A stretch of 64,000 nucleotides of DNA from Ampullaceana balthica (taxonomy: Eukaryota > Mollusca > Gastropoda > Lymnaeidae). Location: assembly GCA_944989445.1 (NCBI GenBank), contig CALYLW010000493.1:259761-323760 (forward strand), written 5' to 3'. Shown here piece by piece: positions 10,519 through 21,409 of this stretch (position 1 is the first letter of the stretch; each line of letters starts with the position of its first letter). A program made the position numbers and the translations under genes. The notes below the pieces were generated by a model. It saw nothing but the letters and a program-made list of their open reading frames with translations, was not told where the DNA came from and searched no databases.

Positions 10519-11532
10519 GTCTAAAGCGCTCATTGTTGTTATGGCAGAGCGAGGCGTACTTCTGGGAATGAAATGTTGTATTTTTACTTGGGCTGCGGAA
10601 ATTAACGATTAAATTTCTCCATTTTACATTTTTTAAACAATTAAATTATTTATCGACCCACCACTTCCTACTGGAAGTCAAAATGTAAAATATTTCGGCC
10701 GATAAATATTAACTAATTTCCGGACGATTACACAAACATTTTGGTTTTAAACTATTGACTGTTCTGACGTGAATGTTCAAAATGTTCATTAATTAAGGCC
10801 AAATTAATTAAGAAATAAGTTTAAGATTATGATCATTATTGTGTCCATTGAGAGAAATCGTTTGCCTACCATGCAATGTTCCCTCTAAGTCTAAGCTTCG
10901 ATGGTCCGTGTGCAAAGTTAAAAAAAAACTTTTGTACAAAGTTGCATGTCGTCCATTTTTTGTGCATTATTTTACAAAATTTGCTGCATGGTGATTCTAA
11001 ACTCCTGCATGGCGTCGGTGAAGTCGGTGAAATATCTGTGCAGCCGTGTTGCTTAAAGTTAAAGGGAACATTGCTACCATGGTTCTAACACTTCACTTAC
11101 ATATCACCTGCAAACCAAACATCCACTACATATAATACAGCATCGGAAACTAAGAGCTATGTCAATGAATGATTGTTGATTGTTCAGCTCGGCTGGTTAT
11201 ATTGTCAATAAGACCCGCGCATCACTTGAACCAAATAATTCGATTTTCGACAAGTATTTTAATAAATTTTACTTATGAATGATTAATTAATCGTTAAATT
11301 TTGAAAAGTTAATTAAATTTAAATTAATCGTTATCAGCCCTAATTTTTACACTTGAAAAGGGAATAAGTGCAATTATTTTATTCATAAAAGCAATTAAGT
11401 TAATTAAGGTTGAAGTTTTAGGGTCTGGGCTTGGGTTAGGTTTAGTTGTCTATTTTTAAATTAAAATAGAAAAAAAAATATAGCAGCCAAAAATACCATA
11501 TATGGAGCACACCATTCTCTCTGCTTTTACCA
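10519..11532. mobile_element. Interrupted copy of the 37.9-kb hAT MITE family
   Basis: The left part (GTCTAAAGC, GGGAATGAAATGTTG) matches the start of the element at 37902-38154. The right part, from GGGAATAAGTGCAATT through GTTTTAGGGTCTGGG and TTAGGTTTAGTTGTC to CTGCTTTTACC, matches its end. Between about 10590 and 11345 there is unrelated sequence, including the MITE at 10874-11073. No matching flanking duplication was found, so the copy is old or rearranged. Confidence 0.5.
10874..11073. mobile_element. hAT-type MITE, 200 bp, TSD CTACCATG
   Basis: The termini are CAATGTTCCCTCTAAG and AAAGGGAACATTG. Perfect 8-bp duplications CTACCATG flank it at 10866-10873 and 11074-11081. The outer element at 11895-14059 belongs to the same family, sharing TTTTTGTGCA, AAAATTTGCTG and similar ends. 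Confidence 0.92.
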
Positions 11533-12039
11533 ATACAAAAATGGGGGCCTTTTCAATAATGCTTCCACTTTGTATGTTCGTAACTGTAGTAGACCATCTC
11601 TATTATCTTGTGCCCACAAAACACGATTTCACCATTTTGTCAATTCAAATATATATATTAAATCTGTCTAAAACAGAGTAGGTCTAATAGCTTAATGTTG
11701 TTGGAAATTAGACTTAGAACTTAGATTAATTTGTTCTTTCTGTTATTAAAATTCAATATTATTATATGTAGTATAGTCTATAGAGCATAGAGGCTTTAGT
11801 CATATTCATATAGATTTCACTGTACAACATTGGTCAATGAGTAATTCATTCCAGCAATGTGTGCATCATTGGCATCATCATTTAATACTATAATCATTGT
11901 TCCCTCCAAGTAAGGTTCGTTGGTTGGTCTGTGTGCAAATTAATCAACTCAAAGTGCACATTTGTGCAGCATCTAGGCCTGTCAACGGGTACCCGGGACC
12001 CGGGTACCCGTTGCCGTGAGATTACCCGGGTAATTACTG

Positions 12040-12447
12040 GAGAATATTCAAAACTGACAAGAATAACACCATTAGTTAAATCATTAAACCTTGAAACACT
12101 AGAGGATAGAAGAACCAAGAGCAAAGTAGTAATCATACATAAAGCAATTAATTCTAATTTAGAAATACAACACAAAGATAACTTAATACAACCCTCAGAT
12201 AGACATAAGGATAAAAACACCTTTCTTATTCCGTATGCAAGAACAAACACATACAAATTTTCATTCTTCCCATCCGGAATTCTGGCATGGATTAGGTTGC
12301 CTGAAGAATCCAGGAAAACCAACACTTTATCAACATTTAAATCTCTAATAAAAATGCAGGACTAAACACAAACCATAGATAAGCGTAGGACGCAATAATC
12401 TTCTGTATAGAAGGAGCGTCTGTAAACAGATAAGATTAGATAAGATA
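12040..12447 (+). mobile_element. LINE (non-LTR) ORF2 C-terminus and 3' tail
   Basis: The open frame up to the TAA at 12363-12365 encodes PLVKSLNLETLEDRR, then VIIHKAIN, then IPYARTNTYKFSFFPSG, WIRLP and a final FKSLIK. This order (a Leu..Leu.RR motif, then an R.....SFFP...W..LP block, then a terminal amphipathic segment) is characteristic of the extreme C-terminus of LINE-encoded reverse transcriptase proteins. About 80 bases of 3' UTR follow, ending GACGCAATAATCTTCTGTAT, AGAAGGAGCGTCTG and GATAAGATTAGATAAGATAG. The copy is 5'-truncated, its exact left limit near 12040 is uncertain, and it is not active. The clade (CR1/L2/RTE or other) cannot be fixed from this piece. Confidence 0.82.
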
Positions 12448-12773
12448 GTAAAATTCCGCCCGGCTACCCGTGAAAATGTGGCTTCAATGTCTATATTAAC
12501 CAAACTTCGGCTCGCATGCGGTTTTTTGTGTGTTTAATTTATGGCTCGCGAAACAATTTATCAAATGATTTTTTTGTTTCAAATGCTGTGAAATACATCT
12601 AAGGAGAACTATCTGTCAATGGGAAATACAATACGGTCTCAACAAACCACAATGTATTTGATACATCTTTTTTCTCTGAAAATGAAACAGAAATCGCAAA
12701 CACAAGAAGATTTTTTTTTAATGAATCATATAAAGAAAACTAAACTCCTCTGTAAAAAATAATGATGGCTGTA

Positions 12774-13321
12774 TAGAGATGAAAGAGGCCGTGTTTTTTG
12801 TTGTTAATAAAAACACCCCTGCTTTGACACTAACGTTGCTTTGAAATATGCCGACATTGGGCTACCGATTGATACCAATTATCTACCCCATCTCCCCCAT
12901 CCACTTCTATACTATAACCGCACCCTTTCCATTCGCTTGTGTTTCTTGTGTTTGTCAACACGTGTTGACCTAGAAAAACTGATGTTAATAATGCGTACAA
13001 GGTTGTCAGTTATAAATTAAATAGTTACTAACAGTGTAAGATGGGTAAAACGTCGGCATAGCGATGAAAGAGGCAGTGTTTGATTTTGTTAATAAAAACA
13101 CCCCTGCTTTGACACTAACTTTGATCTTTTAAATACGCCGACATTGGGTTTACGATTGTCGATGTTGTTTATCTACCCCCCCCCCAGCCTCCTCCCTCCA
13201 TTCGATTGTGTTTTGTGTGTTCATTACAGTGTGTGCCTTGCCCAAAAACTGATTTTAATAATACACCAAAGTTTGTAAGTTTTGAAAGTAAATACATTAG
13301 TTACTAACAGTGCAAGATGGA
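12774..13321 (+). repeat. Tandem duplication, two ~270-bp units
   Basis: The first unit (12774-13057) and second unit (13060-13321, continuing after the MITE at 13727) share GATGAAAGAGGC, TTAATAAAAACACCCCTGCT, GCCGACATTGGG, TTATCTACCCC, TTAGTTACTAACAGTG and AAGATGG. They are diverged, and the second is broken by the insertion at 13325. They form the interior of the surrounding hAT element. Confidence 0.85.
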
Positions 13322-13324
13322 TAA

Positions 13325-13723
13325 GGGCCCGTCCAATAATGACATTACGCACCTATAGGAGGAGGGGGTCACATGTTTGTGACCAGGGGGAGGGATGTGT
13401 TTAAGAATAAATGTGACGTCACATCAAAACACGCAACTTTAAATAAAAGTTCCACTGATATAATGTATTTGATTGCTTAAACTTTATTTCATGACGTTTT
13501 ACATGGATTTAAGTGTGTAATGATTTTTAGAGTTCAACTTCACATTAAATAAAATTAAATGACAATAAAGTTATTTGACACATGCACATTTTCAAAAAGG
13601 TAGAACGCTTTTATGCGGCAAAGCTTTGTGACGTCATATTGGAGGAGGCTCTATGTTTTTGTGACAAGTGTGACGGGGGGGGGGATCGGCCAAAATAGCT
13701 TGACGTCATTTATGTACGGCCTC
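13325..13723. mobile_element. PIF/Harbinger-like MITE, 399 bp, TSD TAA
   Basis: The left end GGGCCCGTCCAATAATGACA and right end TGACGTCATTTATGTACGGC + CTC are inverted repeats. TAA is present on both sides (13322-13324 and 13724-13726). The tandem unit at 12774-13057 shows the uninterrupted site (GATGGGTAAAACGTCGGC), which confirms the boundaries. Internally it has TGTGACGTCACATC and GTGACGTCAT motifs. Confidence 0.88.
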
Positions 13724-14188
13724 TAAGACGTCGGCCGTGTAGCTACTGTGTGAAATGAGGTGCATGGAAGGTGGCTAGGTAGCATTGTATAGCGGTCATG
13801 AAGGGAAAAATTATGCGATGTTTCGATCTGGTAACCCGGGTACCCGTTCGAAATTTGGACGGGTACCCGGGCAGCATTTTTCAACAATATTGACAGCCCT
13901 AGCAGCATCCATTTATTTTTGTGCAATTTTACATCCCACAAACACACATATTGTATATTTCATATAAATATTTATTACCAAAATTTGCTGTGCTTTAATT
14001 GTAATTCTCCAATGCTGCACAGTGTTAGTCAGAAGCTGCACAGCTTAAAGTGAACATTGGTTATAATAATAATGGTGGATATATTTGGGATCTGAGTGAT
14101 TTTTTTGCATATTCATTACTTTTTTCAGTTCTGATACTGATACAAGCACTTCTTACAAACATCAAGAAATATTTTAACACTTTAAAAG

Positions 14189-17100
14189 ATGGCTGACAAT
14201 GACAAGGATAGTACAACAGAGGTAAATAACTTAAAACTTAAGAATGTACACGTTTTACACAGCCTAGAATAAAACAAGATAATAATAGATAGCTTTGAAT
14301 TCAATAAACCCTTAATTTTTTTACATTGTGTTCAAACTAAAATAATTTTCTTAGATTAATTCTTTAGGACTTATTTAGTAATTTAAGTTCAAAATAATTT
14401 AGTAAATAAAATTCTCTAAAATACTACATGATTTAATGAATATAGAAATATGTATGTATCTGTATGATGAATGGTTTTTTTTTGTTTTGTTATTGTATTT
14501 AGTTTGATGAAGATGATAATGAAGAAGACATTCCTTTGGAAAAAAGAAAGAAGATTTTTTCTAAAGAACGTAAGTTAATACTGTTATGCATGGATCCTTT
14601 ATGGAAGTATTTTTAATACAATTTTACTTGGGAATTGCGTTTATAGGTTCAAAATGTCTGGCCAGTCTTTTTGAGCTTTGAACAGCAACTCCTCTTGAAT
14701 CATACCATATAGAGGGTTTGGGTCTTTTACAAATAAGTAAAATTTAAATTATTACCAGTATTTTGTCAATTTCTCACCAACCATAAAATCTATCGGGTTG
14801 AAACAAACACCAAGCGATAGCTAATAATAATTAAAACAATGTTGGAGAAGGAATTTTTGAAAAATTTCTTTTCGTCCGACTCCCGTAATTTTATCAGCAA
14901 TTGTAGATAGCAATTGTTTTGTTTAGTTTCAAAATTATTGATTTGAAATTACTTTTAATGTAATCTAGAATGATAGTTAATGGGGTTTTCCCACTTTGTG
15001 AATGCTTATGTTAGATTATTGCGCGGTGCGCATTATATTGACACATTGTTGGTGTGATGTAGGTGAGGGGATATGAAGTCACTAGGGGCAAGTACCCGGC
15101 TCCCGCCCGGGTTTAACAACAACAGCAACAAAACAAAAACAACAAAAACAACAAAACAACAAAAACAAAACAACAACAAAAACAACAAAACAACAAAAAC
15201 AAAACAACAACAAAAACAACAAAACAACAAAAACAAAACAACAAAAAAAACAAAAAAAAACAACAAAAACAAAACAACAACAAAAACAACAACAAAACAA
15301 AACAAAACAACAACAAAACAACAACTACAACAACAACAACAAAACAACAACTACAACAACAACAGCAACAACAACAAAGCAACAACAACAAAACAACAAA
15401 TACAACAGCAACAACAACAAAGCAACAACAACATGAAGGACATTGTCGTCGCAGGGCAAGGGATGTGGACAACAACAACAACAGCAAAAACAACACAAAA
15501 GCAACAACAGCAACAGCAACAGCAGCAACAACAAAAACAACAACAGCAACAACAACAAAAACAAAACAACAACAAAACATCAACAAAACATCAACAACAA
15601 AACAACAACAAAACAACAACTACAACAACAACAGCAACAACAACAAATCAACAACAACAAAACAACAACTACAACAACAAAAGCAACAACAACAAAAAAA
15701 TTATTTTATGGCGATAATCGCCTTCTTGTTAATCTCGACACCAAAATGTTTATTATTTTGCGTCATTATTTTACATCTTAATTTTCAATAATTTTTATTT
15801 TATATAGCTCATATAGGGAAAAACTACATTTTGGGCCCCCGGCCCCTGGTATCTTATATATATGGAACGAAACCTGTTTAATAACCTTTCCGGTATAATT
15901 TTGTGTACGTGTACCAAATTTCACGTTATTTGGTTGTCTGGATCTTGAGTTATAAGGGAACAGACAGACGACGGACAGACAACAAATGCGTCTTATATAT
16001 ATAGAGATATTGTGTTTAGTTTCAGAATTACTTATACTTATTTGAATCACTTGTAATGTAATCTAGAATGATTTCCCTTGAGTAAAAAAATCGGAAATTC
16101 TTTGTTGGAAATTGCGTTTAAATACTCATTCGAGTTTTTATTACTTGTTTTCTATTTGACTTTAAAAAAATATATTTTAAAAAAATCATGTCCTTTGCTT
16201 TTATTTAATGGATTTTTTTTCAAAGATAAGAATATAGCTTTGAAGTCAGCTAAAGGTGTTCATGAATGTATCTATTTCTATTAATGATAAAATATTGATG
16301 TGCTTTGCAGTGCGTTGCATGATGTATGGCTTTGGTGATGACCAGAATCCATACACAGAATCAGTCGACCTTTTGGAAGATCTTGTAATCGATTACATTA
16401 CTGAAATGGTATGTCTGATTTTAGCGTAAAGTAGTAGCTTCTCATCAGCAATATAATAATAATAATAATAATAATAATAAATTGATTATTTATATAGCGC
16501 TATATCCCAGTAAGGAACTGGGCTCACAGCGCTTTACATGAAAGAAAAAACATACTTATAAGTATTAAATTAACATTCATATCACAACAAACACACAAAA
16601 TAACAATACATTATACATAAGCTACGTTAATCATTATCTAGCAGTGTCATGGATATATCATGTGAAAATTATATTTGGTACCCAAAGGTTTTTGTAGAGA
16701 TCCATTTCTTATTTCAGAAATTATTGAGCAGGGTATTTATCTGAGACTGAGATAATGCATGTCAAAAGTGGTATTTTTGTGTAAGTTGTGCAACTGAAAG
16801 CAATTTGAAACTCCAAAAAATGTTTCAAGGAACAGCTCAAGTGCTGGTTACCCTGGTCAGGGCCGGTCTTAGGCCACTGCAACCTATGCGGCCGCAGTGG
16901 GCCCCCCGCTTATTATCCTTATTAATTCCTTATCCCTACCCAAACTAGGTCCCGCACAATCTGTTTCGCATACTAAGCCGCATAGGGCCTCGCAATCGCT
17001 AAGACCAGCCCTGACCTTGGTAACCAGCTTTTGTCAAGTGCTGAACTTTAGTTATGACTTAAAATTGTATGCCCTCTCAGACTTCATAGTATCAGTTAAT

Positions 17101-17390
17101 CCACACGTATTAACATTTATAATTAATTTTCAATACAATTCAAGTTTCAAATCATGAACATTTTTTTAGATCATTTCCATTTGAAAAAATGTTTTCATTT
17201 ACTTTTTCAACAGACAAAGAAAGCAATGGAGATTGGTAAATCAGGACGAATTATTGTGGAAGATATAATATTTTTAATTCGCAAAGACCCTAAAAAGTAT
17301 TCCAGAGTCAAAGAACTTTTGCTCATGAGTGAAGAACTTAGAAAAGCAAGAAAAGCCTTTGATGAGATCAAGTATGCAACAACAAAGTGA
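14189..17390 (+). CDS. TAF13: TAF13, TFIID subunit 13
   Basis: Coding exons are 14189-14221, 14503-14569, 16311-16408 and 17214-17390, all joined by GT-AG introns in phase, giving 124 residues, the same length I recall for human TAF13. TAF13 is a histone-fold subunit of TFIID that pairs with TAF11 in RNA polymerase II preinitiation. Residues 1-33 are acidic then basic (DEDDNEEDIP, KRKKIFSKE). The family signature LRCMMYGFGDDQNPYTESV spans the exon 2-3 junction and begins at residue 34. The histone fold follows, with VIDYITEM, KKAMEIGKSGRI, VEDIIFLIRKDPKKYSRVKE and the basic C-terminal helix ARKAFDEIKYATTK. The first ATG (ATGGCTGAC) lies after an upstream acceptor at 14127-14128, so a non-coding leader exon is likely. 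Intron 2 holds a (CAA)n tract and other repeats, and intron 3 holds a hAT MITE. Identification is very secure. Confidence 0.97.
15116..15699 (+). repeat. Long (CAA/AAC)n microsatellite
   Basis: Almost 600 bases of AAC-type triplets with scattered AAA, AGC and TAC variants. There is one 35-base unique interruption near 15433-15467 (GAAGGACATTGTCGTC...GGATGTGG). It lies in TAF13 intron 2. The long Gln/Asn and Thr open frames here, and the Val/Leu/Cys frames on the other strand, are artefacts of the repeat. Confidence 0.95.
15820..16010 (+). repeat. Dispersed repeat with GACGGACAGAC motif
   Basis: The segment GGGCCCCCGGCCCCTGGTAT, CAAATTTCACGTTATTTGG, ACAGACAGACGACGGACAGA ending in CTTATATATATAGAGAT resembles the 3' part of widespread invertebrate interspersed repeats. 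Family membership is from general memory only. It sits in TAF13 intron 2. Confidence 0.4.
16451..16560 (+). repeat. (AAT)n followed by an AGCGC-type repeat
   Basis: An ATAATAATAAT run precedes TTTATATAGCGCTATATCCC and GCTCACAGCGCTTTACATG, a motif pair seen as a dispersed repeat in many animal genomes. It lies in TAF13 intron 3. Confidence 0.55.
16858..17013. mobile_element. hAT-type MITE, 156 bp, TSD ACC(C/T)TGGT
   Basis: Inverted ends CAGGGCCGGTCTTAGG and CTAAGACCAGCCCTG. Flanks ACCCTGGT (16850-16857) and ACCTTGGT (17014-17021) match at seven of eight positions. It lies in TAF13 intron 3, about 200 bases before the last exon. Confidence 0.88.
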
Positions 17391-17477
17391 TTTTAACATT
17401 TTATTTCCTACAAACATCACTTGTAAATATATGGAAAATTTTGTAAATGTAAATTTTTCTTGTATGTGTTTCCAGTT

Positions 17478-17483
17478 AATAAA
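17478..17483 (+). promoter_or_regulatory. Candidate TAF13 polyadenylation signal
   Basis: AATAAA lies 88 bases past the TAF13 stop codon in TTAATAAATTC. A second AATAAA follows near 17503. The position is typical for a short 3' UTR. Confidence 0.55.
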
Positions 17484-18190
17484 TTCTACTATGATTTTAA
17501 ATAATAAAATTAAATACAGATCTATTCCTGTAGATATTTGATTTTAATTATTTTAAATTTATTTTCACATTTAATCAGAACCAGTAAATTTAAACAAGAA
17601 AAAGTCATGGGCCTGGGTTTTTAAAAATTAAAAATATATTGCTCTATCATTAACATGTCACCATACAAAAAAAAATGCAGGATGTGCAAAATAACTAAGT
17701 TCTGACTTGAAATGTTGGTTTTAACTGAAAACAGAAATTTTCTAAGTTTGTTTTAAAAGGATCAATTTAGGCTTAAACTCTGGAAAAAATAAGGCTTTAT
17801 TTAAATGAGGCTCTTAAATTTAGTTTGGTAGCAGCAGCTAAATAGCTTTGTGAAATATAACTATCATGGCAAGCTTTTTCACATTTTAAATGATGGAGGC
17901 AGGATAAGAAGTAGCTTAACAAGTACCCATCCCTCTTAAAGCCAATATGATACTGGCATGAGTGATTGCTATCATCCAGTGCCAGGTGTCAGTTCATCTC
18001 ATGTGGAGAATGATGATGCAATTTAAGACCCTTTATTTGCGAGAACAATATCAGAATTTCTAAATATAAAATATCTGTGATTTTGATTGATTCAGTGGCA
18101 AAGCAAAGTCAGTAAGAGGATTATCCATAAGCCACCATTAGTTAAATGCAGCAAGTTATTAAAAGTCCTTAAATGCTTCAACAAAAGATT

Positions 18191-18400
18191 TACCGTATAT
18201 ACTCGAGTATAAGTTGATCTCGAGTACAAGTCGACCCACTGATTTGTCACTTGAAAAGTGGAATTTTTACATTTCTTCAATGATTGCTGTGGTAAACTCA
18301 TGGCGTTAATAACATGAGTTACACGTGTATAAGTCGACCCCCTGATTTTTGCCGTGAAATTAAGAGAAAATACTCGACATATACTTGAGAATATACAGTG
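18191..18400. mobile_element. Inverted-repeat element, CCGTATATACTCGAG family
   Basis: The left end TACCGTATATACTCGAGTAT is matched, inverted, by TACTCGACATATACTTGAG at the right. Internal AAGTCGACCCACTGATTT and AAGTCGACCCCCTGATTT are near-direct repeats. The ends resemble those of 18643-19230, but the right terminus is degraded. Confidence 0.6.
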
Positions 18401-18642
18401 ATAAAACTTTTATAATGTATCTTTAACTGGCTTATAAATGTTCTATTTTTAATTAAGCCATTTCCCACATTTATAGTTCACTTAAGACTCACACCTTAAA
18501 TAAGTAATGGTAAGCAGTAATTGGACACATTGAATGTTAATGTTAGTAAACCTCATTCTGGAAAGAAGGCCCAAAACTCATGTGAAACTCCTTCAGTTGA
18601 TATCGTCAAGGGAGACCAACAAACCTTTGATATATTTTGATG

Positions 18643-19230
18643 TACCGCATATACTTGTTCACAAGGACCTTTTTTGGACAAAATCTAGGGGGAAAAGTTG
18701 GGGGTTGGCTTACGAGCGGGTCATTAACGTATTTCTGCATGGATATTGAATATCGGTGTTACTGTAGATCATAAAGGTCCTTTTCTACATTCTACAAGAT
18801 TCGACTGCTCTACCAGAAGCTATAATATATATTAATAAATATCTGCACCTAGCTTATTTAATCATGTTCATTTATTTTTGTAAACGTTTTAATAAATTGT
18901 TTTATAAATTTTGTTTTCTACAACGAATTTTAATGTATGCGCTTTTGTCACTGTTTACCAAATAATTTTTTTTTAAATGCCGGTAACTCTTGCCTAATAA
19001 AGAGCACAAAGACAAAGATAGGCAGTACAATATAAATAGTCATGACCGATTTAGCTTGTAGTTTTAAAAAAATGTGTACCATTTTGTTTAAGCTGTCCAA
19101 CTATTTTTTGGGAGTCGGCTTGCGAGCGAGTTATACACTTATAATACTCTTCTCTTCCAAAAGTGGGGGTCGGGGGGGTGGGGGGGGTCGGCTTATGAAC
19201 AAACGGGCTATAAAACGAGTATATATGGTA
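18643..19230. mobile_element. Tc1/mariner-like MITE with TA targets
   Basis: The left end is TA + CCGCATATACTTG and the right end CGAGTATATATGG + TA, forming inverted repeats. Internal TTGGCTTACGAGCG and TCGGCTTGCGAGCG resemble each other. No transposase frame is visible. Superfamily assignment rests on TA flanks only. Confidence 0.6.
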
Positions 19231-21295
19231 GTTCAGAAGGTACTAATAGTTCAAAGAATATTATAATGAGCTAAAAAGGAAGAGACTACACAATCCTGAT
19301 TGAAGGGAAATGTTTTCTGAATCTTGTCAGGAATATATAATTATGCCTAGAAAATGCAAGATATAAAAGATAGTAAAAAGATTGCATATGTAAGTGTTGA
19401 TAGAAGTACTATTTCAACGATTGTAAGGGAAAACATTTTAAAACTTTTTTTAATAGTCTTAACTACGGTTTAAAAAAAAATTTATACGCATTTAAATACA
19501 AGTGAATATAGTAATAAAATATGTAGAAAAGAATCTATGTCTCAAGACATTTTTATACTTATTTCAGTTTGTCAGAATTATTATACCCTAGTCAAAAATC
19601 CCATACATAGAGGAGAAAAAAAACTGTGATCGATGACATCAATAGTTTACTTTGGAATCACACACTAGAAAAAAATCCATGCAAAAAGATTTTTTACTGG
19701 AGGAATCTACCTATGAATAAAGTTTAGATCAATGCAGAAACAATTTAACTGTAAAAAGCTTTTATTATGGATACGCGGTTAACTTTCCTATCAGATGTGA
19801 TCTCTGTGAGAGTGTTACAGTAGTCAAAGGACACAACAATAACAATGCCAGAAACAGAAAAGTGTGCAGGGCTGGCATTTTAGTATTTACAAAAATAAAA
19901 TATTTTACAATTTGACTGGACATTATTCTAAAATCAAATAAAGTTATTGCGTTTCATAGTCATAGAATTTGTCTGTGAGAACAGCCTATGATACAGCTTC
20001 AGCTTTTCCAAATTTTTAGAAATACTAACTTTATCTTGAACATTTAAACATTACTATTAATAAATTGGGATGACTCATGTACGCCTGCCACAATAAGCAT
20101 AGCACACATCCGTAGCATGATAATTAGTAAGAATTAATAAATTGAGAAAGCCCTGGAACTAGAATCACATGAAGAGTTTTACCCTATAAACATAAACAGG
20201 ATAAAAACCTTAGTTATACACATGCCCAAATGAATTTCAAAAATTTAACATGTGCTGATTAGTTTCAATGTAAATCAATTGTTTCCAGAGAATCTAAACT
20301 GAAATTTACAAATGAGCCATAGATTGGAATATGGCATTTGAAAGAAAAAAAATTGAAAATCCCTAATAGTAATAGCAATAGAAGTTTTGTCCCAATGAAA
20401 CCAACTCAGTTACTTTAGACTAAACTAAAGCAAAATAATCTTATTATGTAATAAAAAATTAATATACCTTTAAGAAAAATAAATCAGACTTTAGATATGT
20501 TTAAATCCATGCCTGAGATTTGAGTCCAACCGAGTTCAAGTAGCGACACTGACTATTGTAGTACATGTACTTTTGTTCTAGTTTTGACCCCATTAAATTA
20601 GTTAATTTTGGGTTTGATTTTGGTTTCGGTCAAAAGTGATTCAGATATTTGGTCCTTGACTCAAAGTCATCAGACTATATATCTGTAAATCTACTGTCAG
20701 TTGTCAATGCAATATGCATCTAGCTGTCATGGCATGATAACTGAATCATCCCCAGCTGCGTGATTACATATTTGTCCTATCATTTTTAAAATAAATTTAC
20801 AAGACTGTGGCGTGGGTGGAAACTTATTAAATTATTTCAATACTGTATAACTAGGCACTAAGCAGCATTTATTTTAGATCTAACCCTACAATTGTGTCTG
20901 CTTGTATCACTGTATAGCTGACAATTTTTATGCTAAAAGACCTAATTGGTGGCAATGTTGGTTTTAAATGATAAAACTGTGAGGTAAAATTTAATAATCA
21001 AAGGGCAGCATAAAGCCTATTGGTAAATCGCAATTAGTTATTTTGTCATTTTTCAAAATAAAAGCTGTCAACTTTTTCATAAATATATCAGAGCAAAACA
21101 TTTTTCTTTTAAAAAGATGATTACTTAAAAACATCCATCACATTTTAAGTTCTTTACTAAAATATGTTTGTAAAACATAACATACTTTAATTCCTTATCT
21201 AAAAAAAAATTTAAAAATACAATTCGTACTAGCCAAGCAGATCAACATACTAAAAGTAACAAGATATATGCCATAACTTTATGAATCTCAATATT

Positions 21296-21301
21296 TTTAT
21301 T
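21296..21301 (-). promoter_or_regulatory. Candidate CSTF3 polyadenylation signal
   Basis: TTTATT on the plus strand (AATAAA on minus) lies about 110 bases beyond the CSTF3 stop codon at 21410. Confidence 0.45.
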
Positions 21302-21409
21302 TGTATATTTATAGAGAGACAATTTACAACAAACATTTCATTATTATTACATAGCATTAAAATATTAACCTTATAGTAACACTACTCTGTACTAAAGGAA
21401 GAACTTCAA

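Larger units (their letters stand above)
11974..13901. mobile_element. hAT-type element with TSD GCAGCATC, itself interrupted
   Basis: The left terminus TAGGCCTGTCAACGGGTACC and right terminus ATTGACAGCCCTA are inverted repeats. GGGTACCCGG-type palindromes lie just inside each end. Perfect duplications GCAGCATC are at 11966-11973 and 13902-13909. The interior carries a LINE 3' end, a tandem duplication and a PIF-like MITE. No transposase frame is visible. Confidence 0.9.
11895..14059. mobile_element. Outer hAT-type MITE split by later insertions
   Basis: The left end CATTGTTCCCTCCAAG and right end CTTAAAGTGAACATTG match the termini of the 10874-11073 family. The flanks ACTATAAT (11887-11894) and GTTATAAT (14060-14067) agree at six of eight bases. 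Only about 80 bases on the left and 158 on the right belong to this element. The rest is the element at 11974-13901. The right end is about 70 bases upstream of the presumed TAF13 leader exon. Confidence 0.75.
17510..21290. other. Convergent intergenic region, TAF13 / CSTF3
   Basis: No exon is seen on either strand between the two convergent 3' ends. Apart from the two inverted-repeat elements listed at 18191-18400 and 18643-19230, the sequence is AT-rich and featureless to the eye. Confidence 0.5.

Noticed and set aside
11894..12325. 143-residue minus-strand frame opposite the LINE fragment
   Set aside because: The plus-strand frame has the recognisable reverse-transcriptase C-terminus, so the minus frame is its complement.
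15033..15791. Long overlapping open frames in all six frames (Gln/Asn/Thr-rich and Val/Leu/Cys-rich)
   Set aside because: They are the six translations of the (CAA)n tract in TAF13 intron 2, with no splice or homology support.
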